Shown: positions 36,954 to 45,690, numbered from the stretch's first letter. The stretch is 64,000 bases of DNA from GCA-2689995 sp964529325 (GCA_964529325.1 CAZGWH010000005.1:1-64000), one strand, 5' to 3'. A program made the numbers and translations. Notes: a model not told the origin generated them from the sequence alone.

Positions 36954-37871
36954 ATGGTTGAAACATATAAAAAATACGATAACCTGTTTACAAACATAAA
37001 GCCAAATGCAATTGGAAATATTGTTATATTTTCAAAAAATAATTCATGGGAAATTCAACAAAGTTATGATGATGTTACCCAAAAAGAAACTAAAATTTGG
37101 CAACATTTATATTCAAAAGTTATTGACAATTCAACTCAATATGGTTCTATTGAATTTATTCAGGGTATCAAAAAATTAAAATTATGCTCTAATGAATTCC
37201 CTAATTTGAAAGCAATTTCAACTCGAATTAAATCATTAACCGATTGGGAAGTAGTAACAGTGGCAGGGTTTTTAGATGAATATTTATTTTTTGAACTAAA
37301 TGCAAATCGGCGATTTCCATCTACGGACATTATTAGACAATCGCAACGGTTTGAAGAAAAATATAGAACAACCCCAATTAAAAATGAATTTGGATATACT
37401 CCTGAACCTGATATTTTTCATGATGTCTTTGGACACATGCCATTTTTAACAAATCAGTCATATTGTAATTTTTTGGCTGAAATTGGTCAATTGGGTTATG
37501 AAATTCTATTGAATGAAAGAGGGTTTAGTCAAGAATTAATTGCCCATAATTTAAAAAGATTACAAAATTTTGCATGGTGGACTTATGAATTTGGTGTTAT
37601 GATAAATCAAAATGATAATCCAAATAATAAATTAAAGTATCAAATTTATGGTTCGGGTATATTATCATCTTATGATGAATTAATGAATGTGGTGAATTGT
37701 GGTGAAAATAAATCTAACCATTCCATTTTTATACCATTTGAAATTGAAGAAGTCGTAACAACACGGTTTGATTATAGTGAAATTCAAGATAGATATTTTA
37801 TTATTAATTCAATGGAAGAGTTGTACCAATCATTTAGAAATAATAAAAATTTATTTATGTATGAAGGATAA
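36954..37871 (+). CDS. phhA: Aromatic amino acid hydroxylase (phenylalanine 4-monooxygenase type)
   Basis: This iron- and pterin-dependent enzyme would convert phenylalanine to tyrosine. The 305-aa protein has the catalytic core only, like bacterial PhhA. The iron ligands are His156 and His161 in EPDIFHDVFGHMPFL and Glu212 in the WWTYEFG segment. The segment LNANRRFPSTDIIR matches the pterin-side region, where family members read RxFP. With hutU and hutI nearby, it points to amino acid catabolism. Tyrosine or tryptophan specificity cannot be excluded from sequence alone. Confidence 0.88.
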   Translation: MVETYKKYDNLFTNIKPNAIGNIVIFSKNNSWEIQQSYDDVTQKETKIWQHLYSKVIDNSTQYGSIEFIQGIKKLKLCSNEFPNLKAISTRIKSLTDWEVVTVAGFLDEYLFFELNANRRFPSTDIIRQSQRFEEKYRTTPIKNEFGYTPEPDIFHDVFGHMPFLTNQSYCNFLAEIGQLGYEILLNERGFSQELIAHNLKRLQNFAWWTYEFGVMINQNDNPNNKLKYQIYGSGILSSYDELMNVVNCGENKSNHSIFIPFEIEEVVTTRFDYSEIQDRYFIINSMEELYQSFRNNKNLFMYEG

Positions 37872-37877
37872 TAAAAT

Positions 37878-38144
37878 ATGAAATTAAATTTACATATAGA
37901 TGGTATGTCATGTAATGGATGTGCATCAAATATTAAAAATATGATATCTGAATTTAATGGTGTGAAAAATGTGAATGTAAACTTTGATTCAAAATCGGCG
38001 GAGTTAGATATAAATGATAAGCAATTTAATTCTGTTGAATTTATTCATAAGTTTAATGATACAAAATTTATAGTTAAAATAGTTGAAGAAAATTTAAAAG
38101 ATAAAAAGTCTTCATTTTTTAATAAAATAACAAATTTGTTTTAA
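37878..38144 (+). CDS. Small heavy-metal-associated (HMA) domain protein
   Basis: The 88-aa protein is a single ferredoxin-like HMA domain with the metal-binding loop GMSCNGCASNI (Cys12 and Cys15), as in CopZ, MerP and the N termini of P-type ATPases. No signal peptide is seen, so it is probably cytosolic, with a lysine-rich C-terminal extension. It is 6 nt after the hydroxylase and 35 nt before the candidate selenoprotein, in what looks like one transcript. The metal is not determined; copper or mercury is typical for this motif. Confidence 0.85.
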   Translation: MKLNLHIDGMSCNGCASNIKNMISEFNGVKNVNVNFDSKSAELDINDKQFNSVEFIHKFNDTKFIVKIVEENLKDKKSSFFNKITNLF

Positions 38145-38179
38145 AAATTTACTAATTTATAAAAATAAAAGGAATTAAA

Positions 38180-39235
38180 GTGAGAATATTAATATTTATA
38201 GTTACAATTTTTGCAGCTTTATGGGGACAATGAGCACTCTGAAGTAACCCGTCATTGCCGGTCGGCAATTCGGATAAAGGTGTAGGACTATGGTCAGGTC
38301 AGGTCATGCTCGGCGTAGATAATAATTATCAATATATTGATTGGGGACATCCAGAAATTGATGGAGAAGTTGATGATAATGGAAATGAAGTTGGTGATCA
38401 TTTAGGCACTCTTACTGCAAAAATTATTTCTCCTAATATTACAATTGGTTTGTCAAATTATTGGAATATTACCATAGGGCAAGTAATTGGGATTCGATCG
38501 ATGACATGGGGAAATGATTTAGAATCCCAGCATCATAGAGAAGAAAATTCATTAACTGATTTTATAAATGATTTGAATGAAATTCAAGCAATTGGTGGTT
38601 TATTAGGCGATAGCCGAATAATGCTTCGGTATTTAATGATAAATGGAGGTGCAGGACCAGGTCATAGATTGTTTTTTGGGGGAGGTTTAGTTATACCTTC
38701 AAAAAATACATTGACAAAGTCTCCATTTGCTATACCAGAAGAAACAGAAGATCACCGTCATTTCAGCATGAGTGAAGGGGTATATAAAGCAATATTTGAA
38801 ACCCAATATTTTATAAAACGAAAATTAAATCCCGTTTTTATTGGTGGAACATTTTCCATTGAAGAACCACTTTCAGAAAGTGAATATGGTTATAAAGCAT
38901 CTCGATTAATTGATTTATCTTTTACTGCATTTTCAGGTAAAGTAAAATTAATAAATGGATCAATTGGTGCGAGTTTAATGGTTCGGCAGACCTCAAAAGG
39001 ATATTGGAATGGAGAGGTCGCTCCTAATTCTGAAAGTACATTAGTGATACCAGGGGTTGGGTTTTTATGGAATATAAATATTGGGACATTGGCCGTTAAT
39101 TTACAAAAACCATATTTTTTAGATGGCTCTTTTACAGGGACTGAAGGCCAAGCTGAAGAAACAACAGATGTATATCAAATTTCAGTTAGTGTGAGAAAAG
39201 TTTTAGATTATTCAATACCTTTTTTAGACTGGTAA
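38180..39235 (+). CDS. Candidate UxxU selenoprotein: exported beta-barrel-like protein
   Basis: I did not recognise the family. GTG at 38180 has an AAAGGA ribosome binding site and begins a signal peptide whose hydrophobic core ends in ALWGQ. TGA codons then follow at 38231-38233 and 38240-38242 (codons 18 and 21). The frame then runs open to TAA at 39235. Read through, the product is 351 aa with Sec-Ala-Leu-Sec just after the likely cleavage site. There is no cysteine anywhere. The body has many short amphipathic strands, glycine-rich turns and a C-terminal Trp, as in outer-membrane barrels. A GGUC-loop hairpin lies 17 nt after the second TGA. The alternative is a pseudogene with two nonsense codons, but they fall exactly in a CxxC-like spacing. 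Confidence 0.75.
38249..38273 (+). promoter_or_regulatory. Candidate bacterial SECIS element
   Basis: The stem ATTGCC (38254-38259) pairs perfectly with GGCAAT (38264-38269) around the tetraloop GGTC (38260-38263). A lower stem CCG (38249-38251) with CGG (38271-38273) is separated by a small internal loop. In E. coli fdhF the SelB-binding hairpin also presents a GGUC loop, 18 nt after the UGA. Here the gap is 17 nt from the second TGA and 26 nt from the first. The hairpin lies inside the open frame, as bacterial SECIS elements do. Confidence 0.78.
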
Positions 39236-39378
39236 AAAGAAAATTGTAACTCATTATTATTTATATAGAAAATCTTATTTTTTAATAAATTTTTAATGGT
39301 TTATATTATTGAAGCTCTCTAAATTTTCAGGCTTTGCGTTAATCAATTACCGACGATTGACAATTATTAGAAAGCAAT

Positions 39379-39451
<73 letters not shown>

Positions 39452-39456
39452 CCTCT

Positions 39457-39495
39457 AAAAACCTTGTTTATTCACGATAAACAGGGTTTTTTTGT
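39457..39495 (+). terminator. Terminator of tRNA-Phe
   Basis: An 11-bp stem (39461-39471 with 39477-39487, one G-U pair) around the loop TCACG is followed by a run of seven or more T. It sits just after tRNA-Phe. The remainder of the 264-bp gap up to 39715 holds only a 21-codon minus-strand open stretch (39499-39564) that I do not recognise, and the putative imuB control region. Confidence 0.85.
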
Positions 39496-39661
39496 TTTTT
39501 ACTCATTTCCTACCAAATACTCTTTTTGTTCTAAACTATCAAATATTGACAGTAAAGCACTCATAGTAGTACCGATTTTAATTTTTTAATACACTACAAA
39601 GCCCCTTTTTTTAAATAATGATATTTTTCTTATTCTTATAATAAAATTTCTTCTTATTATA

Positions 39662-39709
39662 CGAGTAACTTTCGAGTAACTATTTTACAGGTTAGACAAA
39701 TTATATAAT
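39662..39709 (+). promoter_or_regulatory. Putative imuB promoter with direct-repeat operator
   Basis: The 9-mer CGAGTAACT occurs twice, at 39662-39670 and 39673-39681, 11 nt apart (one helical turn). A TATAAT box lies at 39704-39709, seven bases before the ATG at 39716. The transcript would therefore be nearly leaderless. The repeat overlaps or abuts the expected -35 zone, where a repressor could sit. Binding by a LexA-type damage regulator is only a guess from the genes it precedes. Confidence 0.4.
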
Positions 39710-39715
39710 TAAATA

Positions 39716-40876
39716 ATGAGAAATATATTCCATTTACGGCTAAAGGATATAGAGCTTCAAGCAGAACGCACTATTGATAGAACCTTGCAAACAAAACCCA
39801 TTGCAATAATATCATCACATCACGATAATGGTAGTGTTATTGCATTATCAAGTGAAGCTAAGGAAGAAGGATTATTTAATGGGTTAAAGATTCATATTGC
39901 TCGGAAAATGTCACATAGTGTTCGCATGTTACCTTATAATCAAAATTTATATCGTCAAGTTCATGAAAGTCTATACCAAACTATCCGTAATTATACTCCT
40001 TTATTTGAACCTGAAGTATTTGGACAGTATTATATGGATATGACAGGAACAAGTAGATTATTAGGGTGCATGAATGATGTTGGTATGCATATCACGCGAG
40101 ACATTAAAAATCAATTAAATTTGAAAAGTAAAATAGGAATAAGTTCTAATAAATTGGTTAGTAAGATATCTACGGAAGTTGTACCTGAAACAGTTTGGGA
40201 AATAAAAAATGGAAATGAACCTAATTTTATAGCACCTCTATCTCCTGTTTTTTTGCCAATCTATAAAGAAGTATCTATCAAAAAAGTAATTCGCTTTCTT
40301 ATGCTCAAATCTATTTCACAAGTTCAAGATATTTTAAAAATACCACAGCTTGCACCTATTATATTTGGTCGATATTATTCTCAATTGAATATGCAAGCAT
40401 TTGGGAAAGATATATCTCTTGTACATCCATTATTAGAGAAAATTAAAATTACAGAACAAAAAGTGCTCTCTCAAGACACAAATGATTATCAGGTTTTGCA
40501 AAGTATTGTGCGAGAATTATCTGGGCATATTGGATTTAAAATGCGTTCATCTCATCGTCTGGCTAAATATATATATATTGAAATTCATTATACCGATGGT
40601 TTTTTAAATAAAAAACGAAGCAAGCTTAATTCAAATGACGACCATACAATTATTAATGTCTGTACCTTTTTGTTAAAAAAAGTTTTTACTCGACGAAACC
40701 GAGTCCGCACTCTTATTGTTACTGCGACTAATTTATTTCCTGCTAGCAGACAATTATATCTTTTTAATCAAAAAGAAACTAAACAAAATAGTATCTCTTC
40801 AGCATTAGATAAAGTTCGTTTAAAATTTGGAGAACATAGTATTCACAATGGGTTTTCTTCTAAAAGTTATCATTAA
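39716..40876 (+). CDS. imuB: ImuB-like Y-family polymerase protein, probably non-catalytic
   Basis: The 386-aa protein aligns in pattern with the Y-family DNA polymerase fold (palm, fingers, thumb, little finger). The first catalytic motif, normally HxDMDxFFAxVE, reads HLRLKDIELQAE (from residue 6), without the Asp pair. The second, normally SIDEAYLD, reads VFGQYYMD, also without the acidic pair. This loss is typical of ImuB, the adaptor of the mutasome. A beta-clamp motif QLYLF is at residues 346-350. It is followed after 6 nt by a DnaE2-type polymerase. No imuA/imuA' gene is seen upstream. Confidence 0.8.
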   Translation: MRNIFHLRLKDIELQAERTIDRTLQTKPIAIISSHHDNGSVIALSSEAKEEGLFNGLKIHIARKMSHSVRMLPYNQNLYRQVHESLYQTIRNYTPLFEPEVFGQYYMDMTGTSRLLGCMNDVGMHITRDIKNQLNLKSKIGISSNKLVSKISTEVVPETVWEIKNGNEPNFIAPLSPVFLPIYKEVSIKKVIRFLMLKSISQVQDILKIPQLAPIIFGRYYSQLNMQAFGKDISLVHPLLEKIKITEQKVLSQDTNDYQVLQSIVRELSGHIGFKMRSSHRLAKYIYIEIHYTDGFLNKKRSKLNSNDDHTIINVCTFLLKKVFTRRNRVRTLIVTATNLFPASRQLYLFNQKETKQNSISSALDKVRLKFGEHSIHNGFSSKSYH

Positions 40877-40882
40877 TTCTAT

Positions 40883-43864
40883 ATGTTTATACATTTAAAT
40901 ACACATACAAATTACTCTAAAATGTATAGTGGTAATACATTCAGAGATTATCTTGATGCTGTAAAGAAACTCAATATGCCCTATTTAGCAATTACGGAAG
41001 TTAATGGTTTATGGGGATTTATTCATTTTATTACTATTGCAAAAGATTATGGTATTAAAGCAATTGCAGGCTCAAATATCATTACAGAAAAATATGAAGC
41101 AATAATACTTGTTGAAACAGAAGCAGGGTTCTCTAACCTATGTAAAATTCTTTCTAATTTACATTTAAACAAAACATTTTCTTTACCTGATATATTAAAA
41201 AAATATCATTCAGGACTTTTTATATTATCTCATCAAAAATATACTTTAGATAAACTTATAAATATTATTCCGCTATCACATCTATTTATTGAACTTCGCC
41301 CAGGAATTGATGAAATGCTTGCTAAACAATGGGAAAAAGAATTAAATATTAGCTCTATTGCAACAGGTGATGTTTATTTTATGCATAAAAATGATATTCA
41401 TACACATAAAATTCTAAGAGCCATTCATTATAATACAACACTATCCCGTATAGATAAATCTCAATATAAATCTGATAATCATTGGTTTCGCAATAAAGAA
41501 AATATGAAGGATATATTTCCAAATAGCATAGAAGCTATTCATAATAGCTATAAGCTCGCTCAACGATGTAAAACCAATTGGGATTTCAGTAATACTATTT
41601 TTCCAAATATTGGGAAAGGTGAAAGTAAAACAAATAATCCAAATAAAACATTAAAAGAACTTACGCTACACGGAGCAAAAAAACGATATAATAAAATTAC
41701 ATCACATATTCAAAAACGAATTGACTATGAATTAGACATTATTATTCAAAAAGGTTTTGCCACTTATTTTTTAATAGTTTGTGATATTGTAAAACAAACT
41801 AAATCTACAATTGGTCGAGGCAGTGGAGCAGCATCAATAATAAGCTATTGTTTATTTATTACCCAAGTTGACCCCATTAAATATAATCTTCAATTTGAAC
41901 GATTTATTCATCCTGAACGCATTGATATGCCTGATATTGATATTGATTTCCCTTGGGATGAACGAGATGATATTTTAAAATATATTTTTAATACGTATGG
42001 GCTTAAACATACCGCAATGGTTTCTAATCAAGTTTTTTTACAACCTCGATCTGCAATTAGAGAAGTTGGAAAAGTATATGGACTTTCAAATGAAGAAATT
42101 AAATCAGTAACAAAACGCATTGGATATCATACGCGTCATCGAAAATTAGCAAGCTGGGTTAAAACAGATAATCGATTTAAAAATATAAATTTAGATGAAA
42201 CACTTGAAGAGATATTAGTTCAAAGTGAAAAAATAATAGGTGCATTACGAAATTCGTCGGTTCATCCTGGAGGGGTTATTATTGTCCCTGATGAAATTCA
42301 AAAATATGTCCCTGTTTTAAAGACACCTAAAGATGTACAAATTGTAGAATGGGAGAAAGACCAAGTTGAGGATAGTGGATTATTAAAAATAGATATTCTT
42401 GGAAATCGCTCATTAGCAGTAGTGCGTGATACGCTAAATCAATTAGGATTATATCGCAATAAATACATGGACTATCATCAAATTAAATCAACAGAAGATA
42501 TTAAAACAATTGAGCTTATGAAATCAGGGCGAACGATGGGAATATTTTATATTGAAAGTCCAGCAACAAGGCAATTACTTGCAAAATCTCAACATATAGA
42601 TTTTGAACATGTCGTCATATATTCATCAATTATTCGCCCAGCCGCAAACCGATTTATCAATTTAATGTTAGAACGCATTCATGGTAAACCGTGGCAATTG
42701 CTCCATCCTGATTTACTCTGCCTTGCTGAGAGTTATGGGATTATGGTTTACGAAGAACAAGTTTCAACGGTAGCAAGAAAAATTGCAGGATTTGGTTATG
42801 CTGAATCTGATTATATCCGAAAAGTTATTTCTCGTAGTTCTCTTGCACATACCATTTCATACTGGAAACAGAAATTTATTAAAGGGGCAAATAAAAATGG
42901 ATATACAACGGAACTTGCAGAAAAATTATGGGCAATGATTGAATCTTTCTCCGGGTATTCATTTTGTAAGCCACATTCTGCTTCGTATGCAATGTTATCA
43001 TTTACCTGTGCATATTTAAAATCACATTTTCCTGCTGAGTTTCTAGCGAGTGTTATTAGTAATCAAGGAGGGTTTTATTCTACCTATGCCTATATGAGCG
43101 AAGCTAAACGATTTGGAATACAGATTCTTAAACCACATATTAACCTAAGTCTAAAAAAATATAAGGGTAAAGGGAATAAAATACGCATGGGATTTATGGC
43201 AATTCATAATTTACAAGAAAAGGCAATTATTTCTATTTTAGACGAGAGAAAAAATAGTGATTTTAGGTCATTAGATGATTTTTTATTACGAACAGATATT
43301 CACATGGCTGATGCAATGGCATTGGTAAATGCAGGATGCTTTATTGAATTATGTTCGCATATGAATCATAGAGAAATTGCTCTCAAAACAGCATCCTTTT
43401 ATTTGCAACCGTTAGAAGAACGCAACCCTGTAGAAATTAAAATCAATACACTTTCACTCACACACAATGAAAAAATAACATTAGAAATTGAATCATTTGG
43501 GTTTCCAATTAGTGAACATCCGTTAAAAAAATATCAATCCTTTATTCAATACCGTGTTCAAAAAGCAATATATATTCATAAACTACATCGGAAGAAAGTT
43601 GTATTTGCAGGTGTACTAATTACTCGAAAAATCACAGCAACAAAAAGTAAAGAGGCAATGGAGTTTGTTACTTTCGAAGATGAAACAGATATTTATGAAT
43701 GTGTGATGTTTCCTGAAATATATAAAAAATATGGTGATTTACTTAATTGGGAAACACTTTTTTTAGTTCATGGTAAAGTTGAAAAATCATTCAATATTTA
43801 TACACTTACAATATCTCGCTTGGAAAGTTTGCAACGAACTGTTGATGTGAAATTAGTAGGATAA
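40883..43864 (+). CDS. dnaE2: Error-prone DNA polymerase, DnaE2/ImuC type
   Basis: This is a C-family polymerase III alpha subunit of 993 aa, shorter than replicative DnaE (about 1150) and close to DnaE2. The N-terminal PHP domain reads HLNTHTNYS from residue 4, where a metal-ligand His is replaced by Asn. The catalytic aspartates are in PDIDIDF (351, 353, 355). Later come the helix-hairpin-helix and OB-fold parts. Downstream of ImuB and next to an SRAP gene, it should do translesion synthesis. The replicative dnaE is not in the window. Confidence 0.88.
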   Translation: MFIHLNTHTNYSKMYSGNTFRDYLDAVKKLNMPYLAITEVNGLWGFIHFITIAKDYGIKAIAGSNIITEKYEAIILVETEAGFSNLCKILSNLHLNKTFSLPDILKKYHSGLFILSHQKYTLDKLINIIPLSHLFIELRPGIDEMLAKQWEKELNISSIATGDVYFMHKNDIHTHKILRAIHYNTTLSRIDKSQYKSDNHWFRNKENMKDIFPNSIEAIHNSYKLAQRCKTNWDFSNTIFPNIGKGESKTNNPNKTLKELTLHGAKKRYNKITSHIQKRIDYELDIIIQKGFATYFLIVCDIVKQTKSTIGRGSGAASIISYCLFITQVDPIKYNLQFERFIHPERIDMPDIDIDFPWDERDDILKYIFNTYGLKHTAMVSNQVFLQPRSAIREVGKVYGLSNEEIKSVTKRIGYHTRHRKLASWVKTDNRFKNINLDETLEEILVQSEKIIGALRNSSVHPGGVIIVPDEIQKYVPVLKTPKDVQIVEWEKDQVEDSGLLKIDILGNRSLAVVRDTLNQLGLYRNKYMDYHQIKSTEDIKTIELMKSGRTMGIFYIESPATRQLLAKSQHIDFEHVVIYSSIIRPAANRFINLMLERIHGKPWQLLHPDLLCLAESYGIMVYEEQVSTVARKIAGFGYAESDYIRKVISRSSLAHTISYWKQKFIKGANKNGYTTELAEKLWAMIESFSGYSFCKPHSASYAMLSFTCAYLKSHFPAEFLASVISNQGGFYSTYAYMSEAKRFGIQILKPHINLSLKKYKGKGNKIRMGFMAIHNLQEKAIISILDERKNSDFRSLDDFLLRTDIHMADAMALVNAGCFIELCSHMNHREIALKTASFYLQPLEERNPVEIKINTLSLTHNEKITLEIESFGFPISEHPLKKYQSFIQYRVQKAIYIHKLHRKKVVFAGVLITRKITATKSKEAMEFVTFEDETDIYECVMFPEIYKKYGDLLNWETLFLVHGKVEKSFNIYTLTISRLESLQRTVDVKLVG

Positions 43865-44548
43865 TTAAAATAAACTTTTTTGCTGGCAAATATGGGATTC
43901 CATAATGCATCTTTTGCTATTATTCTTCACAGAATTCACTATTGTGGAAACAGGATAATATTCTAATTCTGATTTAATATTATTAAAATTAAATGATTGA
44001 TATTCAAGGGATGTATTCAGCCAATTATCCATGTTATTTTTTTGGAGTACAGGCATTCGATGATGAATATTATTTAATTGATTATCGGCATTAGTTGTAA
44101 TAACGGTATAAGACTCAATAATATTCCCAAGAGAGTTTTTCCACCTACTCCATAAGCCCAAAAGACAAAATAAATTATTATCTTGAGTGAAAATATAATA
44201 TGGTTGTTTTTGCCCATTAACAATTTTCCATTCATAATACCCATCAATTGGAATTAAACATCGCTGAGAATTAACTAAATTTTTAAATGATGATTTTTCT
44301 GAAAGGGTTTCTTGTCTTGCATTAATCATATTAGAAGCAAAAGACTCATCCTTTGACCATGATGGAATAAGCCCCCATTTCATTTGCTTTATAATTCGTT
44401 TTTCTTTTTTTTGAATAATAATTGGATGTTGATGTGTAGGAGCAATATTGTAACTTGGTGTATAATAAATCAAATCATCCCAATGGTCAATTGATAATTC
44501 ACGAATAATATCTAATTTAGATTTAGTTAATGTTTTTCGTCCGCACAT
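43865..44548 (-). CDS. yedK: SRAP domain protein (YedK/HMCES family)
   Basis: SRAP proteins bind abasic sites in single-stranded DNA through a covalent bond to Cys2 and protect them. The 227-aa protein starts MCGR, exposing Cys2 after Met removal. It has YNIAPTHQHPII, WGLIPSW, the MINARQET segment (Asn and Glu of the active site), RCLIPIDGYYEW and IHHRMPVL, the full motif set. It converges on the polymerase gene with no gap: its stop abuts the dnaE2 stop. Confidence 0.95.
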   Translation of the reverse strand: MCGRKTLTKSKLDIIRELSIDHWDDLIYYTPSYNIAPTHQHPIIIQKKEKRIIKQMKWGLIPSWSKDESFASNMINARQETLSEKSSFKNLVNSQRCLIPIDGYYEWKIVNGQKQPYYIFTQDNNLFCLLGLWSRWKNSLGNIIESYTVITTNADNQLNNIHHRMPVLQKNNMDNWLNTSLEYQSFNFNNIKSELEYYPVSTIVNSVKNNSKRCIMESHICQQKSLF

Positions 44549-44889
44549 AATAGGGTAATAAATGATAAATCATATTTTATAATTTATACTCTGATTAGAG
44601 CTGAAATATATATAAAAATGAAGTGATTTGGGGTACCGTGTGAAAGCAAACAATGATTACATCCAAAAATAAAATTTGGGAAGGTCAAAATACTTGAGTT
44701 TTTACAATTTATCGAACATCCGAAGAGAGTTAAATTTCTAATCAAAAGTAATTAAGTTTAAAAGAGCTATCAATAAAAAAATAGCAGAATTTTTATTAGG
44801 TCTTAATTATTTTCCTATTTGTAAAGATCAGAATCTTAATATTTTTAGACGAAGTTATTATGAAATAGATTTCAATTAAATTAGAAATA
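44549..44889. other. Intergenic stretch without a recognisable gene
   Basis: This 341-bp AT-rich gap holds the SRAP upstream region at its left end. On the + strand, short open stretches exist around 44695-44755 and 44770-44880 but are broken by stops and match nothing I recognise. They may be relics of a lost gene, since the flank to the right is clearly decayed. No hairpin terminator or tRNA is seen. Confidence 0.5.
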
Positions 44890-45387
44890 CTAAGTATTAG
44901 AAAGTGAAATATCATTACATCGTTCACATGTTTTTTCAGGTATCCATCCCCAGTTTATCATTAATTTAAAAAAACAACATCCAGCACAGAATCCAAAATT
45001 ACTTTCTAATCCAGCAAAAAATATTAGTATTCCAAGGAGGTATGTTGCTTTCTGAGGGTTTCCTGAATGTATGAGAATAATAGAAGAGGTGGTAAAAACT
45101 AAATCAACAAATTGTGCAAATCGCTTTGGTGGTCCAGGAGATACTTTATATGGTTCACCTAATATTGGAATTATTACTTTGGTCGCTAATAGTGCTATAG
45201 GGCTTAATGTAGGGCCTGCAAGAACTCGTGCATAAAACCCATAGGCTACAAAGTATAGTATATAAATATTTTCTGTGTATAAAAATAATGAAGTCAATGA
45301 AAGAACAAAAAAAGCAACAATTCTTGCTGCATATTCAATAATCGTTTCAGGGAAAGAAAAAATCTGTTTTAATAAGTTGGTATTGAT
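44890..45387 (-). pseudogene. DUF4395 membrane protein gene, 5' end disrupted
   Basis: The intact part (44890-45297, 135 aa from TTG) has hydrophobic helices and the DUF4395 hallmarks RVLAGPTLSPIALL, PGPPKRFAQ and LESNFGFCAGC. Upstream the same frame continues with the expected N terminus (FSFPETIIEYAARIVAFFVL) but offers no start codon before a stop. Removing one base from the A7 run at 45356-45362 joins it to another open stretch (INTNLLKQIF), which also lacks ATG, GTG or TTG. So the first membrane helix is probably lost or frameshifted. DUF4395 proteins have no settled function. Confidence 0.6.
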
Positions 45388-45462
45388 GGGTCTATTTCGC
45401 TTTCCTTTCTTTGCTTTTATATTAAGCAGTTTGCCAATTTACACAAAATTCTTTATAAGCCC

Positions 45463-45690
45463 CATTCGGCATACCCAAATCCGTCACCTATCAGTTATGA
45501 TGAAACAGTCAATGAATGCAATGTCTTTACGAGTATTTGATATTAATGGTCGATTAATTGAAACCTTGATTGATGGTCAAATTGAATCAGGTTTTTATAC
45601 GGTTGAATGGAATTTCCAAGCGGAGTATATTTTGTTAAAATGAAGTCAGATGATTTTAATCAAACACAGAAATTGATATTGGTTAAATAG
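45463..45690 (+). pseudogene. Relic of a type IX secretion C-terminal sorting domain
   Basis: Three frames hold consecutive pieces of one domain: SAYPNPSPISY (from about 45463), then SLRVFDINGRLIETLIDGQ and FYTVEWN (about 45526-45613), then SGVYFVKMKSDDF and QKLILVK ending in TAG at 45688-45690. In intact proteins these occur in one frame as the ~80-residue sorting domain of secreted proteins. The main body of the protein is absent. Two or more frameshifts mark it as dead. It overlaps the DUF4395 remnant's upstream region. Confidence 0.65.

Noticed and set aside
38255..39235. TTG 38255 as the start of a normal 326-aa gene
   Set aside because: There is no ribosome binding site before it and no signal peptide, while the same frame upstream has a GTG with AAAGGA and a complete signal peptide, separated only by the two TGAs.
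39357..39362. TTGACA as the -35 box of tRNA-Phe
   Set aside because: It lies only 17 nt before the tRNA's first base, so the -10 would fall inside the tRNA.
39499..39564. A 21-codon minus-strand frame, possibly an integrase tail
   Set aside because: It is too short and matches nothing I can name with confidence.
45275..45643. A 122-aa gene overlapping the DUF4395 remnant
   Set aside because: Only its last ~40 residues resemble a sorting domain, and the rest is antisense to the DUF4395 sequence. It is a relic, not an intact gene.
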